Positions 7,431 to 14,737 of a stretch of DNA of 20,858 bases are shown here, piece by piece. Each line of letters begins with the position of its first letter. The first letter of the stretch is position 1. The translations under genes were made by a program, and so were the position numbers. The stretch lies in the IMG/VR virus record IMGVR_UViG_3300028111_000023, positions 1 to 20,858 of that record; one strand, given 5' to 3'. The notes under the pieces were generated by a model. The model did not search any database. It saw nothing but the letters and a program-made list of their open reading frames with translations, and was not told the DNA's origin. The DNA comes from a virus.

Positions 7431-9545
7431 TTAGGTCAGCTTGTATCTTCTAAAGAAAACCTTATCCTCAAACTTAGGTACTGCTTTCTTTTGCTTGACT
7501 TTTTGAGCCGCTAATAGCGCAAGACCAGAGCTAATTGATAGGTCGTACTTTGTTCTCTTGTCAATCTTAAATCCAATCCAGTCTTCCAGAGTCCTATTGA
7601 AGTACATGCGACCGGGCTCACCCATCTCATTCAAACCAACATGTTTATGTATGTAGTCTTCTATCGCTGATGCGTGTGCTTGAATTACATCCTGTGAATT
7701 AGAGGGGATGCCCTTAGTCTTTACGTTAGTAGATGATGACGTTGACCTTAGGTGTTCTGGCCTGTCCATCACATATCCATCGTAGCCCCTTGCTTCAAAG
7801 TGTCTTACGATACCATACTTGTTATTCTCTATCAGTAATGGGTAACCGTAAAACACAGCAGCCATAAGTACATCCTCGTAGAAGATTTTTGCCATTGGCG
7901 GGCGGCTTGCGTACTCAGCGACAAACATGTTACTGGCGGCATCCATGTTGAACTTGTTGTAGATGTGACATGCACCTTTCGACGACCTGCTATCTACTGT
8001 AGCATCTAGGTCGTAAGAGTCAACACCACCACAACCCATATCGCTATTTGGTGGAACCCTCTTATTCCTATCCATTGACATGACACTTCTTTTGCCTTGT
8101 TCTGGCATCCATGACACATACCACCTTCCTTGGTGGTTTGGTAGGAAAACAACCTCAGTATCAGGCACCCCGCCTTTCCATTGAAAGTTTCCCCTTACTA
8201 CCGGGTTTGGATATAGCGATTCGTTATGTTCTACCTGCTCGTAAATCTTTCCAATGTTAAACAAGCTACCCTCCACGCTATCCCTGAAGGCTTCATCTGG
8301 AGTAAATGGAAACTGCCTAATGGTTTCGTTCAGCTCCTTAGCGTCGTTCTTCAGAGCATCTCTTTCGTTCTTGAGGAATGTCTTAGAACCAAAGGTCATA
8401 AAGTCTCCATCGAGTGTTTTAATCTCGGAGCTTGGGTCTTCGACAATGGGATTACCATGCATATCAAAAAACCCCTCTAACGATTCGTATGCCGGAATAA
8501 AGAGCCTGTAAAGTCCAGAGGCAGTTCTGCCATTGGCATTCCTCTTCGCGGGGTCTGAGTCTTTCCAAATCTGCTTGTACTGGGAACCGCCTTTATCCAT
8601 AGGGTTTACGGTGCTACCAACAAGTGCCTTGCCTACAATACGACGACCAACAATAAGACAAGTCCTTTCAATGCGCCAAGCTTCGCGGATGTCAGAAGGT
8701 TTTTCCCATTTGCCCGCCTCATCCATATACAGCATGTGAAGCTTCTCACCATCGTAAGCATTGTTGGTAGTGTTCTTCCAGTTAAGCACTGTATTGAGCG
8801 CGTCACCAACATACGATGTTTTATTGTTCTTGGTTATCCTTTTAGATGGCTCGCGGAACGCAAGCTCCATGCGCGGGTTTGTGGTGCCGTCTTGAATGGG
8901 CTTGAAGAAAAATGGGTAGTGCCGAAACATCGACACCACTTTTTTCATGAAGATGTTTTCCTGAGCGTCCTTACCAGTCTTCGACTGTATGCCAAGAAGC
9001 TTGTCTTTAACTTGAGTAGCCTCGTCAAGAAGAACAGAAGAGCAGATATTAGTGTAACCAGAGCGGCGACACTTAGTGTAAAGCTGGCCAATACAGCGCG
9101 GGTCAGCTTCGCACGCAGCCATGTGAAGGAAGATATCTCTTTGGAATCCCAGATATGAGGGGTAGCCAATGTCAATCTTCGTCCACTGGAGGAGCATGTA
9201 GTGCCGCCCCGTGATAAACGTAGGCTCACCCTTATTGTAAAACCAAAAACCTTCCCTACGCCTTCTAAACTCTTCCTCGATAAATGGACGAAACTTTTCT
9301 CGAAACTCTTTGGGCGTTTCGGCCCACTCATCCATGCTTCGAATACGGGACAGTTCTGCTGGCATAGGTAGCCTTTCCCACATCTGCATACTTGCCTCCA
9401 GACCTTCTCCTTTGATTCCTTTTGATGGGGCTTCAGGAAGACCAATGAGAATCCCACCAAGCTCCACGATATCTCCGAGCGTACCGTTGGGACAAATCTT
9501 AACAATCGGTTCTTCATAATCATCTATTTTAAATAGGACGTCCAT
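7431..9545 (-). CDS. terL: Terminase large subunit, 704 aa
   Basis: This is the ATP-driven motor and nuclease that packages phage DNA through the portal. The ATPase half has a Walker A-like loop YTKCRRSGYTN at about 156-166, a Walker B MLYMDEAG at 271-278 (Asp275, Glu276) and a coupling-type STVNP at 311-315. The C-terminal half has an RNase H-like nuclease: GGVDSYDLD at 507-514 (Asp509), LIENN at 571-575 (Glu573) and KYDLSISSGLAL at 666-677 (Asp668), the three expected acidic positions. QFPFTPDEAF at 411-420 is also typical of these proteins. The Walker A departs from the classic GxxxxGKT, as often seen in terminases. Its ATG overlaps the stop of the zinc-ribbon gene upstream by one base (TAATG). 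The length fits the large terminases of Bacteroidota phages, some of which exceed 700 residues. Confidence 0.93.
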   Translation of the reverse strand: MDVLFKIDDYEEPIVKICPNGTLGDIVELGGILIGLPEAPSKGIKGEGLEASMQMWERLPMPAELSRIRSMDEWAETPKEFREKFRPFIEEEFRRRREGFWFYNKGEPTFITGRHYMLLQWTKIDIGYPSYLGFQRDIFLHMAACEADPRCIGQLYTKCRRSGYTNICSSVLLDEATQVKDKLLGIQSKTGKDAQENIFMKKVVSMFRHYPFFFKPIQDGTTNPRMELAFREPSKRITKNNKTSYVGDALNTVLNWKNTTNNAYDGEKLHMLYMDEAGKWEKPSDIREAWRIERTCLIVGRRIVGKALVGSTVNPMDKGGSQYKQIWKDSDPAKRNANGRTASGLYRLFIPAYESLEGFFDMHGNPIVEDPSSEIKTLDGDFMTFGSKTFLKNERDALKNDAKELNETIRQFPFTPDEAFRDSVEGSLFNIGKIYEQVEHNESLYPNPVVRGNFQWKGGVPDTEVVFLPNHQGRWYVSWMPEQGKRSVMSMDRNKRVPPNSDMGCGGVDSYDLDATVDSRSSKGACHIYNKFNMDAASNMFVAEYASRPPMAKIFYEDVLMAAVFYGYPLLIENNKYGIVRHFEARGYDGYVMDRPEHLRSTSSSTNVKTKGIPSNSQDVIQAHASAIEDYIHKHVGLNEMGEPGRMYFNRTLEDWIGFKIDKRTKYDLSISSGLALLAAQKVKQKKAVPKFEDKVFFRRYKLT

Positions 9546-9730
9546 TACATCACCTGACCCCAGTGGTTAGACTTAAAGCTAGGCATGCCTGACTTAGGCT
9601 CCTTTAATTCCATGTAACTCCCACACTTATCGCACATGACATCATGACGAGCCTTCCCCTCTATAATCCTAATCGAGGTATTGGTTGCTTCTTGTTCGTG
9701 GCTACAATCGCTACAGATAAACTTTGCCAT
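9545..9730 (-). CDS. Small zinc-ribbon protein, 61 aa
   Basis: Two CxxC pairs, Cys6/Cys9 (CSDC) and Cys33/Cys36 (CDKC), are spaced like a zinc ribbon, so the protein probably binds one zinc ion. The remainder is hydrophilic (KEPKSGMPSFKSNHWGQVM). It starts two bases after the stop of the small coiled-coil gene, and its stop overlaps the terminase ATG, so it is almost certainly co-translated with the terminase. Zinc-ribbon proteins of this size occur in many phage packaging regions. Possible roles are DNA or protein contact during packaging or transcription, but none can be shown here. Confidence 0.75.
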   Translation of the reverse strand: MAKFICSDCSHEQEATNTSIRIIEGKARHDVMCDKCGSYMELKEPKSGMPSFKSNHWGQVM

Positions 9731-9732
9731 AT

Positions 9733-10023
9733 CTATTTACTAAATTTTTCAGCAAATCCGCCAGAGTAATCCTTTTCTTGCTCAATGCTTCCGTTTGACT
9801 TCAGGTCTTTTACCATTTGCTCAAGCCGCTGTCTTTCAACCAGCAACTCCTTGCAATCAATAGCTGTTTGTTTGATAGACTGTAGTTCGGCTTTACGCGC
9901 AGAGCCACCAGCCTCGGGGTCAACAGGACGCTTTACCTCATCAATCATATTGTCTATAGCCATCTCCATAGACTTCATTAGCCTTTGAGCGGCACCAATG
10001 GTTGTGAATTTACTTGACGACAT
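9733..10023 (-). CDS. Small coiled-coil protein, possible small terminase, 96 aa
   Basis: The chosen start is ATG 10023 (MSSSKFTTIGAAQRLMKSME). A start at 10038 would add five residues (MMISS) and deepen the overlap with the GroES-like gene. The protein is almost entirely helical, rich in Lys, Glu, Gln and Met, with heptad-like spacing in ELQSIKQTAIDCKELLVERQRLEQMVKDL, so a coiled-coil oligomer is likely. Its place two genes upstream of the large terminase is where a small terminase subunit is often found, and small terminases are short helical oligomers. However, no helix-turn-helix is evident, so this is a positional suggestion only. Confidence 0.65.
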   Translation of the reverse strand: MSSSKFTTIGAAQRLMKSMEMAIDNMIDEVKRPVDPEAGGSARKAELQSIKQTAIDCKELLVERQRLEQMVKDLKSNGSIEQEKDYSGGFAEKFSK

Positions 10024-10591
10024 AGAGGATATCATCATCTGTCATACGATACACAATACTATCGTCATCCAGTGTCATTTTGTAATCACGGTCTGGCAAG
10101 AAGCCAACTACGTCTCCTTTCTTTACACCTTGTTCGAGCATCCGTTTCGATGGGGTAACGACCCTAGCCTCTGCCTCTTTTTTCTCTTCATGAGAAACTA
10201 TGATTACACCACCCTCGGTAACCTCCTCTTCGTTAGAGGATTCTACAGGCTCAAGAAAAACCCAGTCGGCGAGCATGCGCAACTCACCATCTGAATTTCT
10301 ATACGCAATAGCATGACTACCTCTAGGGTTTGAGTAATTCAACACAGCCATGTACACACCATCATCTATCCGTAGATTGTCACTGATAGTTACATGATGG
10401 TGAAAGAACAGGGTGTCTCCTTTCTTTACTCCGGTCTCAAAAGAATTAGGGGCGGATAGGACTTTCCCATGACAAACACGATGCTCAAATTCATTGAACC
10501 TTGTGTCGATGTAAAGCTCTTTGCCTCCTACCGTTATAGTGCCTGTAGTTTTTTCGGGCACCTCAACGAAGAAGTGTCTTAATGATTTCAT
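10010..10591 (-). CDS. Tandem GroES-like (Cpn10) co-chaperonin, 193 aa
   Basis: Two GroES-like modules appear to be fused. The second (about 108-193) follows the GroES plan closely: WVFLEPVESS at the start, a mobile-loop-like GGVIIVS at 127-133, GVKKGDVVGF at 155-164 and an end YRMTDDDILYVV like the GroES C-terminus. The first (about 5-106) repeats this with FFVEVP, GKVLSAP, GVKKGDTLFFHHH at 54-66 and YRNSDGELRML. GroES caps GroEL and lets substrates fold, and T4 gp31 is a phage co-chaperonin needed for capsid protein folding. Here the product may adapt the host GroEL to a phage capsid or tail protein. Only the second module has the hydrophobic loop expected to bind GroEL; the first has GGKELYID. 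Its ATG overlaps the stop of the 78-residue gene (ATGA). Confidence 0.72.
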   Translation of the reverse strand: MKSLRHFFVEVPEKTTGTITVGGKELYIDTRFNEFEHRVCHGKVLSAPNSFETGVKKGDTLFFHHHVTISDNLRIDDGVYMAVLNYSNPRGSHAIAYRNSDGELRMLADWVFLEPVESSNEEEVTEGGVIIVSHEEKKEAEARVVTPSKRMLEQGVKKGDVVGFLPDRDYKMTLDDDSIVYRMTDDDILYVVK

Positions 10592-10824
10592 TCAAAATTA
10601 CAATCGTACTCAATTAAAATAGGTTGGTTCTCAACCGTCTTCCAAATATACGTTGAATCTTTGTCCTCTAGATAAACATGGTACCTTCTTACGTTGTACC
10701 TGTATAGTGCTGCATCGTCTTCCTTGATTGCGCAAACCTTAGCTTGCCCCGCTTTCATCCCGACATAATACGCCATTGCGTCCTTGGGGTTTGGCCCAAC
10801 GACAATCTTTCTAATAAGTTGCAT
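10588..10824 (-). CDS. Small hypothetical protein, 78 aa
   Basis: I do not recognise a named family. The 78 residues begin MQLIRKIVVGPNPKDAMAYY and end with TYIWKTVENQPILIEYDCNF, and several beta strands are likely. It has no membrane segment and no clear metal site. The stop overlaps the ATG of the GroES-like gene by four bases, and four bases separate it from the upstream gene, so it is part of the same operon. A link with the co-chaperonin is suggested by position only. The sequence TATATTTG inside this gene encodes codons for TYIW and is probably not a promoter. Confidence 0.7.
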   Translation of the reverse strand: MQLIRKIVVGPNPKDAMAYYVGMKAGQAKVCAIKEDDAALYRYNVRRYHVYLEDKDSTYIWKTVENQPILIEYDCNFE

Positions 10825-10828
10825 GATT

Positions 10829-11116
10829 TTAGTTTAGGTAGAAACCCATAAAGCCGTCGTCGTCTTCATCCTCTTCAGCACCTTGAAACGCTTGAAACTG
10901 AAGTGTCATGAACTCCTCGAACTCTCCTGAATCTCTACAGTTGTTTCCGTAAGTTAAGCTCCAACGGTTTTCCTCCTCGCCTTCTTCTTCAAGAAACCCA
11001 AAGGCAGCCGTGTAAACTAAATCCCCGGAGTGATTGTACTTCTTGGTAATCTCCTCTATTGTCTCCATCACACCTGCGATTTCAGAGAACATTGCTTTCT
11101 TTAGAATATCGTCCAT
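10829..11116 (-). CDS. Acidic hypothetical protein, 95 aa
   Basis: The chosen start is the ATG at 11116 (MDDILKKAMFSEIAGVMETI), which follows the stop of the fibre-like gene by four bases. Starts at 11140 or 11179 would overlap that gene. The protein is acidic, with EEEGEEENRW and a C-terminal EEDEDDDGFMGFYLN. The first 45 residues look helical and the middle looks like strands. The strongly acidic tail could mimic DNA or contact a basic partner, but no family is recognised. It lies in the middle of the head and packaging operon. Confidence 0.68.
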   Translation of the reverse strand: MDDILKKAMFSEIAGVMETIEEITKKYNHSGDLVYTAAFGFLEEEGEEENRWSLTYGNNCRDSGEFEEFMTLQFQAFQGAEEDEDDDGFMGFYLN

Positions 11117-11120
11117 AGTA

Positions 11121-11978
11121 TTAAGTGGTTGAGAAGACATCACAGCTAGTCGCGGCACCAGTTGTTGTGAGGTTAGCATTTACAAGCCAGAACTCTGTAT
11201 CAACAGCGATACACTCAATAACATCCCCAGCTTTTCCTCCACTGCTTGCGCTGGTTGCCGCAAGAGTAATTGTGTTGTTTGAGCCAGACTTGACATTATT
11301 TTGAATCGCCCTAGAGCTACCATCGCTTTTGTCAAGAGTGACCTTCCCGAAGAACTTGTCACCACTAGCGGACTTGATTGTCATGGCGGTAGACTTCTCT
11401 GTTGAGACAACGAACTTTAAATTATCACCAGCAGCACTGATTGAAGGCAGGCTAATAGTACCACCGTTAATTGAGTTAACATCCAAGAGGTAAACCACAC
11501 TGCCGTCACTGGCCTGAACGCCTGCGGTGGTCGTAAGGGTAGACATGGTGGGAACGGCGGAATCCGCAGCAATGGTAATCGTGTCTGTTGCTGAATTTCT
11601 AGAAAGAGTAATTCCACCTCCTGAATTGAACGTCACAGTCTTGCTTGACCCAGTGGACTGGGCTACAGTAATCTGTGGACTGGCAGTTCCTGATGTACTA
11701 GTCGTTACGGTTGAAGCTGAAGGGAATGCCCTCTTCTTGATAGTACCATCACTAGCAATAATCAAGACATCTGTTTCGGTTCCGGTAGCTAAGCTAGTTG
11801 GCCCACTGCCAATCTTCAGTCCAGCAACTTTTACTTCCGTAGTAGAAAGTGAGAGTGCGGAAGAGTTTCCGCTCCCGTCTTCAATTACCTTTAGACTGGA
11901 TGTAAGGTTCGCGGCATCTGTTGTTTTCAGAAGGCCTTGATACGTTGACTTAATCCTATTTCCACTAAGTGTTCCCAT
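11121..11978 (-). CDS. Fibre-like structural protein, 285 aa
   Basis: First gene of the minus-strand structural operon. It starts MGTLSGNRIKSTYQGLLKTT, a signature I associate with tail or fibre proteins of marine phages, and continues as a Ser/Thr/Gly-rich beta repeat (GNSSALSLSTTEVKVAGLKI, then SGGGITLSRNSATDTITIAA). The C-terminal part (about 150-285) reads like a compact domain: SVVYLLDVNSINGGTISLPS, DNLKFVVSTEKSTAMTIKSA and DVIECIAVDTEFWLVNANLT. This is typical of fibre heads. There is no membrane segment. A -7 box lies 16 bases before the ATG at 11978. It is separated from the other fibre genes by the packaging genes, which suggests a distinct virion position. Confidence 0.78.
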   Translation of the reverse strand: MGTLSGNRIKSTYQGLLKTTDAANLTSSLKVIEDGSGNSSALSLSTTEVKVAGLKIGSGPTSLATGTETDVLIIASDGTIKKRAFPSASTVTTSTSGTASPQITVAQSTGSSKTVTFNSGGGITLSRNSATDTITIAADSAVPTMSTLTTTAGVQASDGSVVYLLDVNSINGGTISLPSISAAGDNLKFVVSTEKSTAMTIKSASGDKFFGKVTLDKSDGSSRAIQNNVKSGSNNTITLAATSASSGGKAGDVIECIAVDTEFWLVNANLTTTGAATSCDVFSTT

Positions 11979-11994
11979 GCTATTAACTTTACAG

Positions 11995-12002
11995 CAAATA
12001 TA
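11995..12002 (-). promoter_or_regulatory. Bacteroidota-type -7 box before structural operon
   Basis: TATATTTG on the minus strand, 16 bases upstream of the ATG at 11978, predicts a leader of roughly ten bases for the structural operon. It lies within the 30-base gap between two divergent genes, so a protein binding here could affect both. No clear -33 TTG is visible. Confidence 0.65.
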
Positions 12003-12008
12003 CTACTA

Positions 12009-12443
12009 ATGAGTAGACACCATCCGTCACGCAGAAGGCGTGAATTTAGCAAATTGAATAAACGATATGTAAAGCGTAACGACCTCAAGAAACTATCGTT
12101 AGTACTAAGAGATGTAAAGCTTAACTTCGATATAGGGCTGGCCGAAGTCGAGGCACTTTTGTTCTGTTACGACTACGAGTTTTTCACCATCAACCATCTC
12201 TCGAAGGCCATGGGCAAAAGCAGGAAGAAGCTGTATGAAAGGACCGTGTTGCCCTTGAAGCAAAAAGGGTACATAGAAGTAATACATCATGGCAAGGAGA
12301 TTGATTCTTACATCAATGCCTTATTCCATGAGAAATCAGGTAACGAGCACAGACTCGGTTTGTCTCAATCGGGGCGGATGCTTGTGCAACGAATATACAG
12401 GAAGCTGGAGGGCGGAGAGCCTATTAATCTTCAGACCTCTTGA
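12009..12443 (+). CDS. Winged-helix DNA-binding protein, 144 aa
   Basis: Residues 1-28 are extremely basic (MSRHHPSRRRREFSKLNKRY). The centre (about 45-100) follows a MarR-like winged helix: helix ALLFCYDYEFFTINHLSKAM, recognition-type helix GKSRKKLYERTVLPLKQKGY, then the wing IEVIHHGKEI. The C-terminal part (LSQSGRMLVQRIYRKL) looks like a dimer helix. It probably binds DNA as a transcription regulator. It is alone on the plus strand among minus-strand genes, and its start lies 30 bases from the divergent structural-operon start, so control of that operon or of itself is plausible. Its last 20 bases overlap the end of the convergent muramidase gene. Confidence 0.75.
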   Translation: MSRHHPSRRRREFSKLNKRYVKRNDLKKLSLVLRDVKLNFDIGLAEVEALLFCYDYEFFTINHLSKAMGKSRKKLYERTVLPLKQKGYIEVIHHGKEIDSYINALFHEKSGNEHRLGLSQSGRMLVQRIYRKLEGGEPINLQTS

Positions 12444-12978
12444 GGGATGAATCTGAATACTCTGACTCGAACCTTTCGTTGTAACCTAGAATCTTAGAGA
12501 CGTAATCTCTAGTCTCAAGAGGAAGTCTTTCCAACCAGTCTAATGAGTCGTAGATGTCTACCCCATCTTCTCTCGCTTTGTTCAAAGTACGGACCACAGC
12601 CGTAGGTCCAAAGTTGTATGCAGCGAGAGCCTTTGCAATCTTGACTTCCTCGCTACCCTTATTCCAGCTCCTGTCCAAAAGGGATTCCATGTATGCACGT
12701 TGAGCCAACCTCGAATCATCCGGGTTGAACGCATCGAAACCTTCGGGAATCATTCCCTTCTCCTTCATGTAGCTTTCGGTGCCCGGCATAATCTGAGCTA
12801 GTCCACGAGCTCCCGCAGGTGACTCAGCTAAAGGGTTAAACCTAGACTCCTTAAAGATTTGTCTTTCAAGAATGTCATTAAAACTCTTAGCACCAGACGG
12901 TGGCCAATCAACTGAACCGCCCTCTCTCATGCTTACTCTGGCTACCCTTTGAAATTTTTTTTCTCGTTTTACAAGCAT
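12424..12978 (-). CDS. SLT-type lytic transglycosylase (endolysin), 184 aa
   Basis: The sequence follows the soluble lytic transglycosylase / goose-lysozyme-like fold, which cleaves the glycan strand of peptidoglycan. IFKESRFNP holds the likely catalytic Glu44. GARGLAQIMPGT at 56-67 is the conserved active-site loop, followed by AYNFGP at 120-125 and LPLETRDYVSKILGY. The size matches a single-domain enzyme. I see no signal peptide. The first 30 residues are basic (MLVKREKKFQRVARVSMREG). It could be an endolysin or a virion-associated lysin that helps DNA entry. ATG 12978 is preferred to an in-frame GTG at 12984, which lies inside the promoter-like box. The gene ends inside the convergent winged-helix gene. 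Confidence 0.85.
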   Translation of the reverse strand: MLVKREKKFQRVARVSMREGGSVDWPPSGAKSFNDILERQIFKESRFNPLAESPAGARGLAQIMPGTESYMKEKGMIPEGFDAFNPDDSRLAQRAYMESLLDRSWNKGSEEVKIAKALAAYNFGPTAVVRTLNKAREDGVDIYDSLDWLERLPLETRDYVSKILGYNERFESEYSDSSLKRSED

Positions 12979-12982
12979 GGGC

Positions 12983-12990
12983 ACAATATA
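12983..12990 (-). promoter_or_regulatory. Possible -7 box four bases before the muramidase ATG
   Basis: TATATTGT on the minus strand matches TAnnTTTG except at the last two positions. It ends four bases before ATG 12978, the same distance seen at 14116, 15006 and 15519, and this spacing is the main reason to report it. Confidence 0.4.
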
Positions 12991-13039
12991 CGGAATCTAA
13001 TAGCGTTAAGGATGTAGACAAACCCCCAAACACAATGTC

Positions 13040-13531
13040 ATGAAGAACATCATTTTCATCCTAGCCATCGCATTGGCAACCGTGAGCAACGCTCAATCCC
13101 TTAATAGTATCCTCGACGGTGTGTACGCACCAACAGAGAAGAACGCACTTAGCACACCCCTACTACTAAGTATGAAACCACAGAACGGAATACCGCACGA
13201 GGTTCTCGTAATCCGGGTCGTGGGCATGAATCCAGACTCAATCTTTGGAGACGTACTAGACCCGAACTTGGGTACCTCGCTGGAAACGTACACCGTATTC
13301 CACGGAGCAGACGTATTAGCCTTACCTCTTTTTGAGAAAGGTATCTACACCATCCTTTGCTTAGACGAGGATGGAAACAACGTAGGAGAGGGAGTACATA
13401 TCGTCGTGAACGAAAACTTCATTCAGGGAGTCATAGATACAGGATACGCAGAAAAAAGAAGCAGCCTAATCGTATCGACTAGACCGCTTCGTATTGGTCG
13501 GGATAGAACCGAGTTCGTTTCCTTCAACTGA
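13040..13531 (+). CDS. Secreted hypothetical protein with signal peptide, 163 aa
   Basis: The first 19 residues (MKNIIFILAIALATVSNA) form a textbook signal peptide: two basic or polar residues, a hydrophobic core and SNA before QS, a likely cleavage after Ala19. The mature part (about 144 residues) has one cysteine and reads as beta-rich, with EVLVIRVVGMNPDSIFGDVL and GIYTILCLDEDGNNVGEG. I do not recognise the family. It resembles an immunoglobulin-like or T9SS-associated host-type domain in general appearance only. It is on the plus strand between two minus-strand genes and ends one base from the convergent gene. A secreted moron-type product, a lysis or superinfection-exclusion function, or an uptake of host sequence are all possible. 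Confidence 0.72.
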   Translation: MKNIIFILAIALATVSNAQSLNSILDGVYAPTEKNALSTPLLLSMKPQNGIPHEVLVIRVVGMNPDSIFGDVLDPNLGTSLETYTVFHGADVLALPLFEKGIYTILCLDEDGNNVGEGVHIVVNENFIQGVIDTGYAEKRSSLIVSTRPLRIGRDRTEFVSFN

Positions 13532-14116
13532 TTACATTCCACCTCGAAGACCGGGAACGAGCTTAGGGAGGTCTCTTTCCCTATCGTACTTAACGGGGGC
13601 GATGTTGAGTTTAGCTCTGAGGCCGTCCATGTCTTCGGCACCAAACTCTTCGAACAACGATTTGGTGTAAGAGCCTTGTTTCATCTCAGGGAAAGTGACA
13701 CCTTTGTCACCGGCCTCCACAGCGATACCAGCCATACGATATGCCTGCATCATGTTCTCCGCGTCAGGGAAGATTTCCATGAGGTCTCCCGGATTGATTT
13801 GCTTTACTCCATCTTCTGTTCTCATGAAGACTGCTGCAATCTGTTTACCCGATGGGTCGTCACCGCGATTGTCAAACCCAGAAGCTACGAAAAACTTTCT
13901 AGGTGGGTCTCCCACTTCTCCGCCTTCGTCGTACTGCTTGACGAGACCACCGCTCATCATCTCGTACATCTTACCGCCACCACCCATCTCGACCTTGGTG
14001 CCGTGAGCAGCCCTATTCATCTTCATGCCGTACATGGCTTTCTTGAGGTCATTACCTCCCTTGCCGTCGGCTGCAAAAAACGGGACGCTCTTGCCCCCAA
14101 CTTTAACCATTTTCAT
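13532..14116 (-). CDS. Glycine-rich hypothetical protein, 194 aa
   Basis: The N-terminal 75 residues are rich in Gly, Lys and Met (MKMVKVGGKSVPFFAADGKG, then GGGGKMYEMMSGGLVKQYDE), a pattern seen in small phage structural or assembly proteins. The rest (FVASGFDNRGDDPSGKQIAA and later GDKGVTFPEMKQGSYTKSLF) looks like a compact domain. I do not recognise it. A -7 box ends four bases before the ATG, and ATG 14110 (third codon) is an alternative start. The gene ends one base from the convergent secreted-protein gene, with no obvious terminator between them. Confidence 0.7.
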   Translation of the reverse strand: MKMVKVGGKSVPFFAADGKGGNDLKKAMYGMKMNRAAHGTKVEMGGGGKMYEMMSGGLVKQYDEGGEVGDPPRKFFVASGFDNRGDDPSGKQIAAVFMRTEDGVKQINPGDLMEIFPDAENMMQAYRMAGIAVEAGDKGVTFPEMKQGSYTKSLFEEFGAEDMDGLRAKLNIAPVKYDRERDLPKLVPGLRGGM

Positions 14117-14120
14117 ATCG

Positions 14121-14149
14121 CAAATATAACTGTTGTTTATCTTCTCAAA
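14121..14149 (-). promoter_or_regulatory. Bacteroidota-type promoter (-33 TTTG, -7 TATATTTG)
   Basis: This is the best promoter of the left arm: TTTG at 14146-14149, a 17-base spacer and TATATTTG at 14121-14128, all on the minus strand. The box ends four bases before ATG 14116, so transcription would begin at or next to the start codon, giving a leaderless transcript. Confidence 0.7.
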
Positions 14150-14559
14150 TCTGTATCGTGCTTCTTAGAGCCACGGATGTAACTGTTGACTCTACCCATA
14201 GCCCATGCAGCCATGGATGCTCCTCGACGAGAGCCAGACGAAAGCCAAGCACCTTGACCCCTTCTGTAAACTTTCTTTAAGGTTCCGAAAGAAATTCCGG
14301 AACTCTTGGCTTTCTTTTGTAGTGTTGTTATTGTAGAGCTACTCAAGGGTTTGGCTTTTACTTTAGCCCCCTTCTTAGCCTCTACCCTCTTCTTGAATAG
14401 GGATAGCTTAATGCGCTTGCCAGACTTGTAGTCCTCCGACATCTTCTTCTTGTTGTCGGCATCCTCCTCTACAGTGGCCTTGATTTCTTTACCCTGTCCG
14501 GGGTCGGTGTATCTAGTCGGGAGTCCGAGTCTATACGGTTGTTTCCTCTTACTTGCCAT
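14137..14559 (-). CDS. Basic phage protein, DUF5824-like, 140 aa
   Basis: A very basic 140-residue protein beginning MASKRKQPYRLGLPTRYTDP. The C-terminal third (GTLKKVYRRGQGAWLSSGSR followed by RGASMAAWAMGRVNSYIRGS) resembles a short domain found in phage proteins of unknown function that I recall as DUF5824; this was not checked by a search. The middle is Lys-rich (KLSLFKKRVEAKKGAKVKAK) and may bind nucleic acid. It overlaps the upstream 62-residue gene by 11 bases. Together with the next two genes it forms a run of three lysine-rich small proteins, which may be DNA-associated virion proteins. Confidence 0.7.
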   Translation of the reverse strand: MASKRKQPYRLGLPTRYTDPGQGKEIKATVEEDADNKKKMSEDYKSGKRIKLSLFKKRVEAKKGAKVKAKPLSSSTITTLQKKAKSSGISFGTLKKVYRRGQGAWLSSGSRRGASMAAWAMGRVNSYIRGSKKHDTDLRR

Positions 14560-14737
14560 GGTCAGCCACTTTAAACGATGCCTTCTCTACAGCTCCGGGA
14601 TGCGGTTTGTACTCACCTTTCATAAGGTAGTATCTACCCTGCTCCTCCATCCAGTGATATCCAGAAGGGGGAGAGACTGAAACCTTCTTAGAAGAAACCT
14701 TCAGCTTTGCGCGTTCTGATTTCTTAGCCGTCTTCAT
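14549..14737 (-). CDS. Small basic protein, 62 aa
   Basis: This 62-residue protein begins MKTAKKSERAKLKVSSKKVS and contains PPSGYHWMEEQGRYYLMKGE, a compact aromatic segment that looks structured and seems familiar from other phages, though I cannot name it. Its ATG overlaps the stop of the 90-residue gene by four bases (ATGA), and its end overlaps the 140-residue gene by 11 bases, so all three are probably translated together. Confidence 0.68.
   Translation of the reverse strand: MKTAKKSERAKLKVSSKKVSVSPPSGYHWMEEQGRYYLMKGEYKPHPGAVEKASFKVADHGK

Noticed and set aside
8736-9523. Long frames overlapping the terminase in other frames and on the other strand
   Set aside because: The terminase frame carries all the expected motifs; the alternatives show no recognisable protein.
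10645-10653. TATATTTG on the minus strand at about 10646-10653
   Set aside because: It lies inside the 78-residue gene and is explained by codons for TYIW. No gene start follows at a suitable distance.
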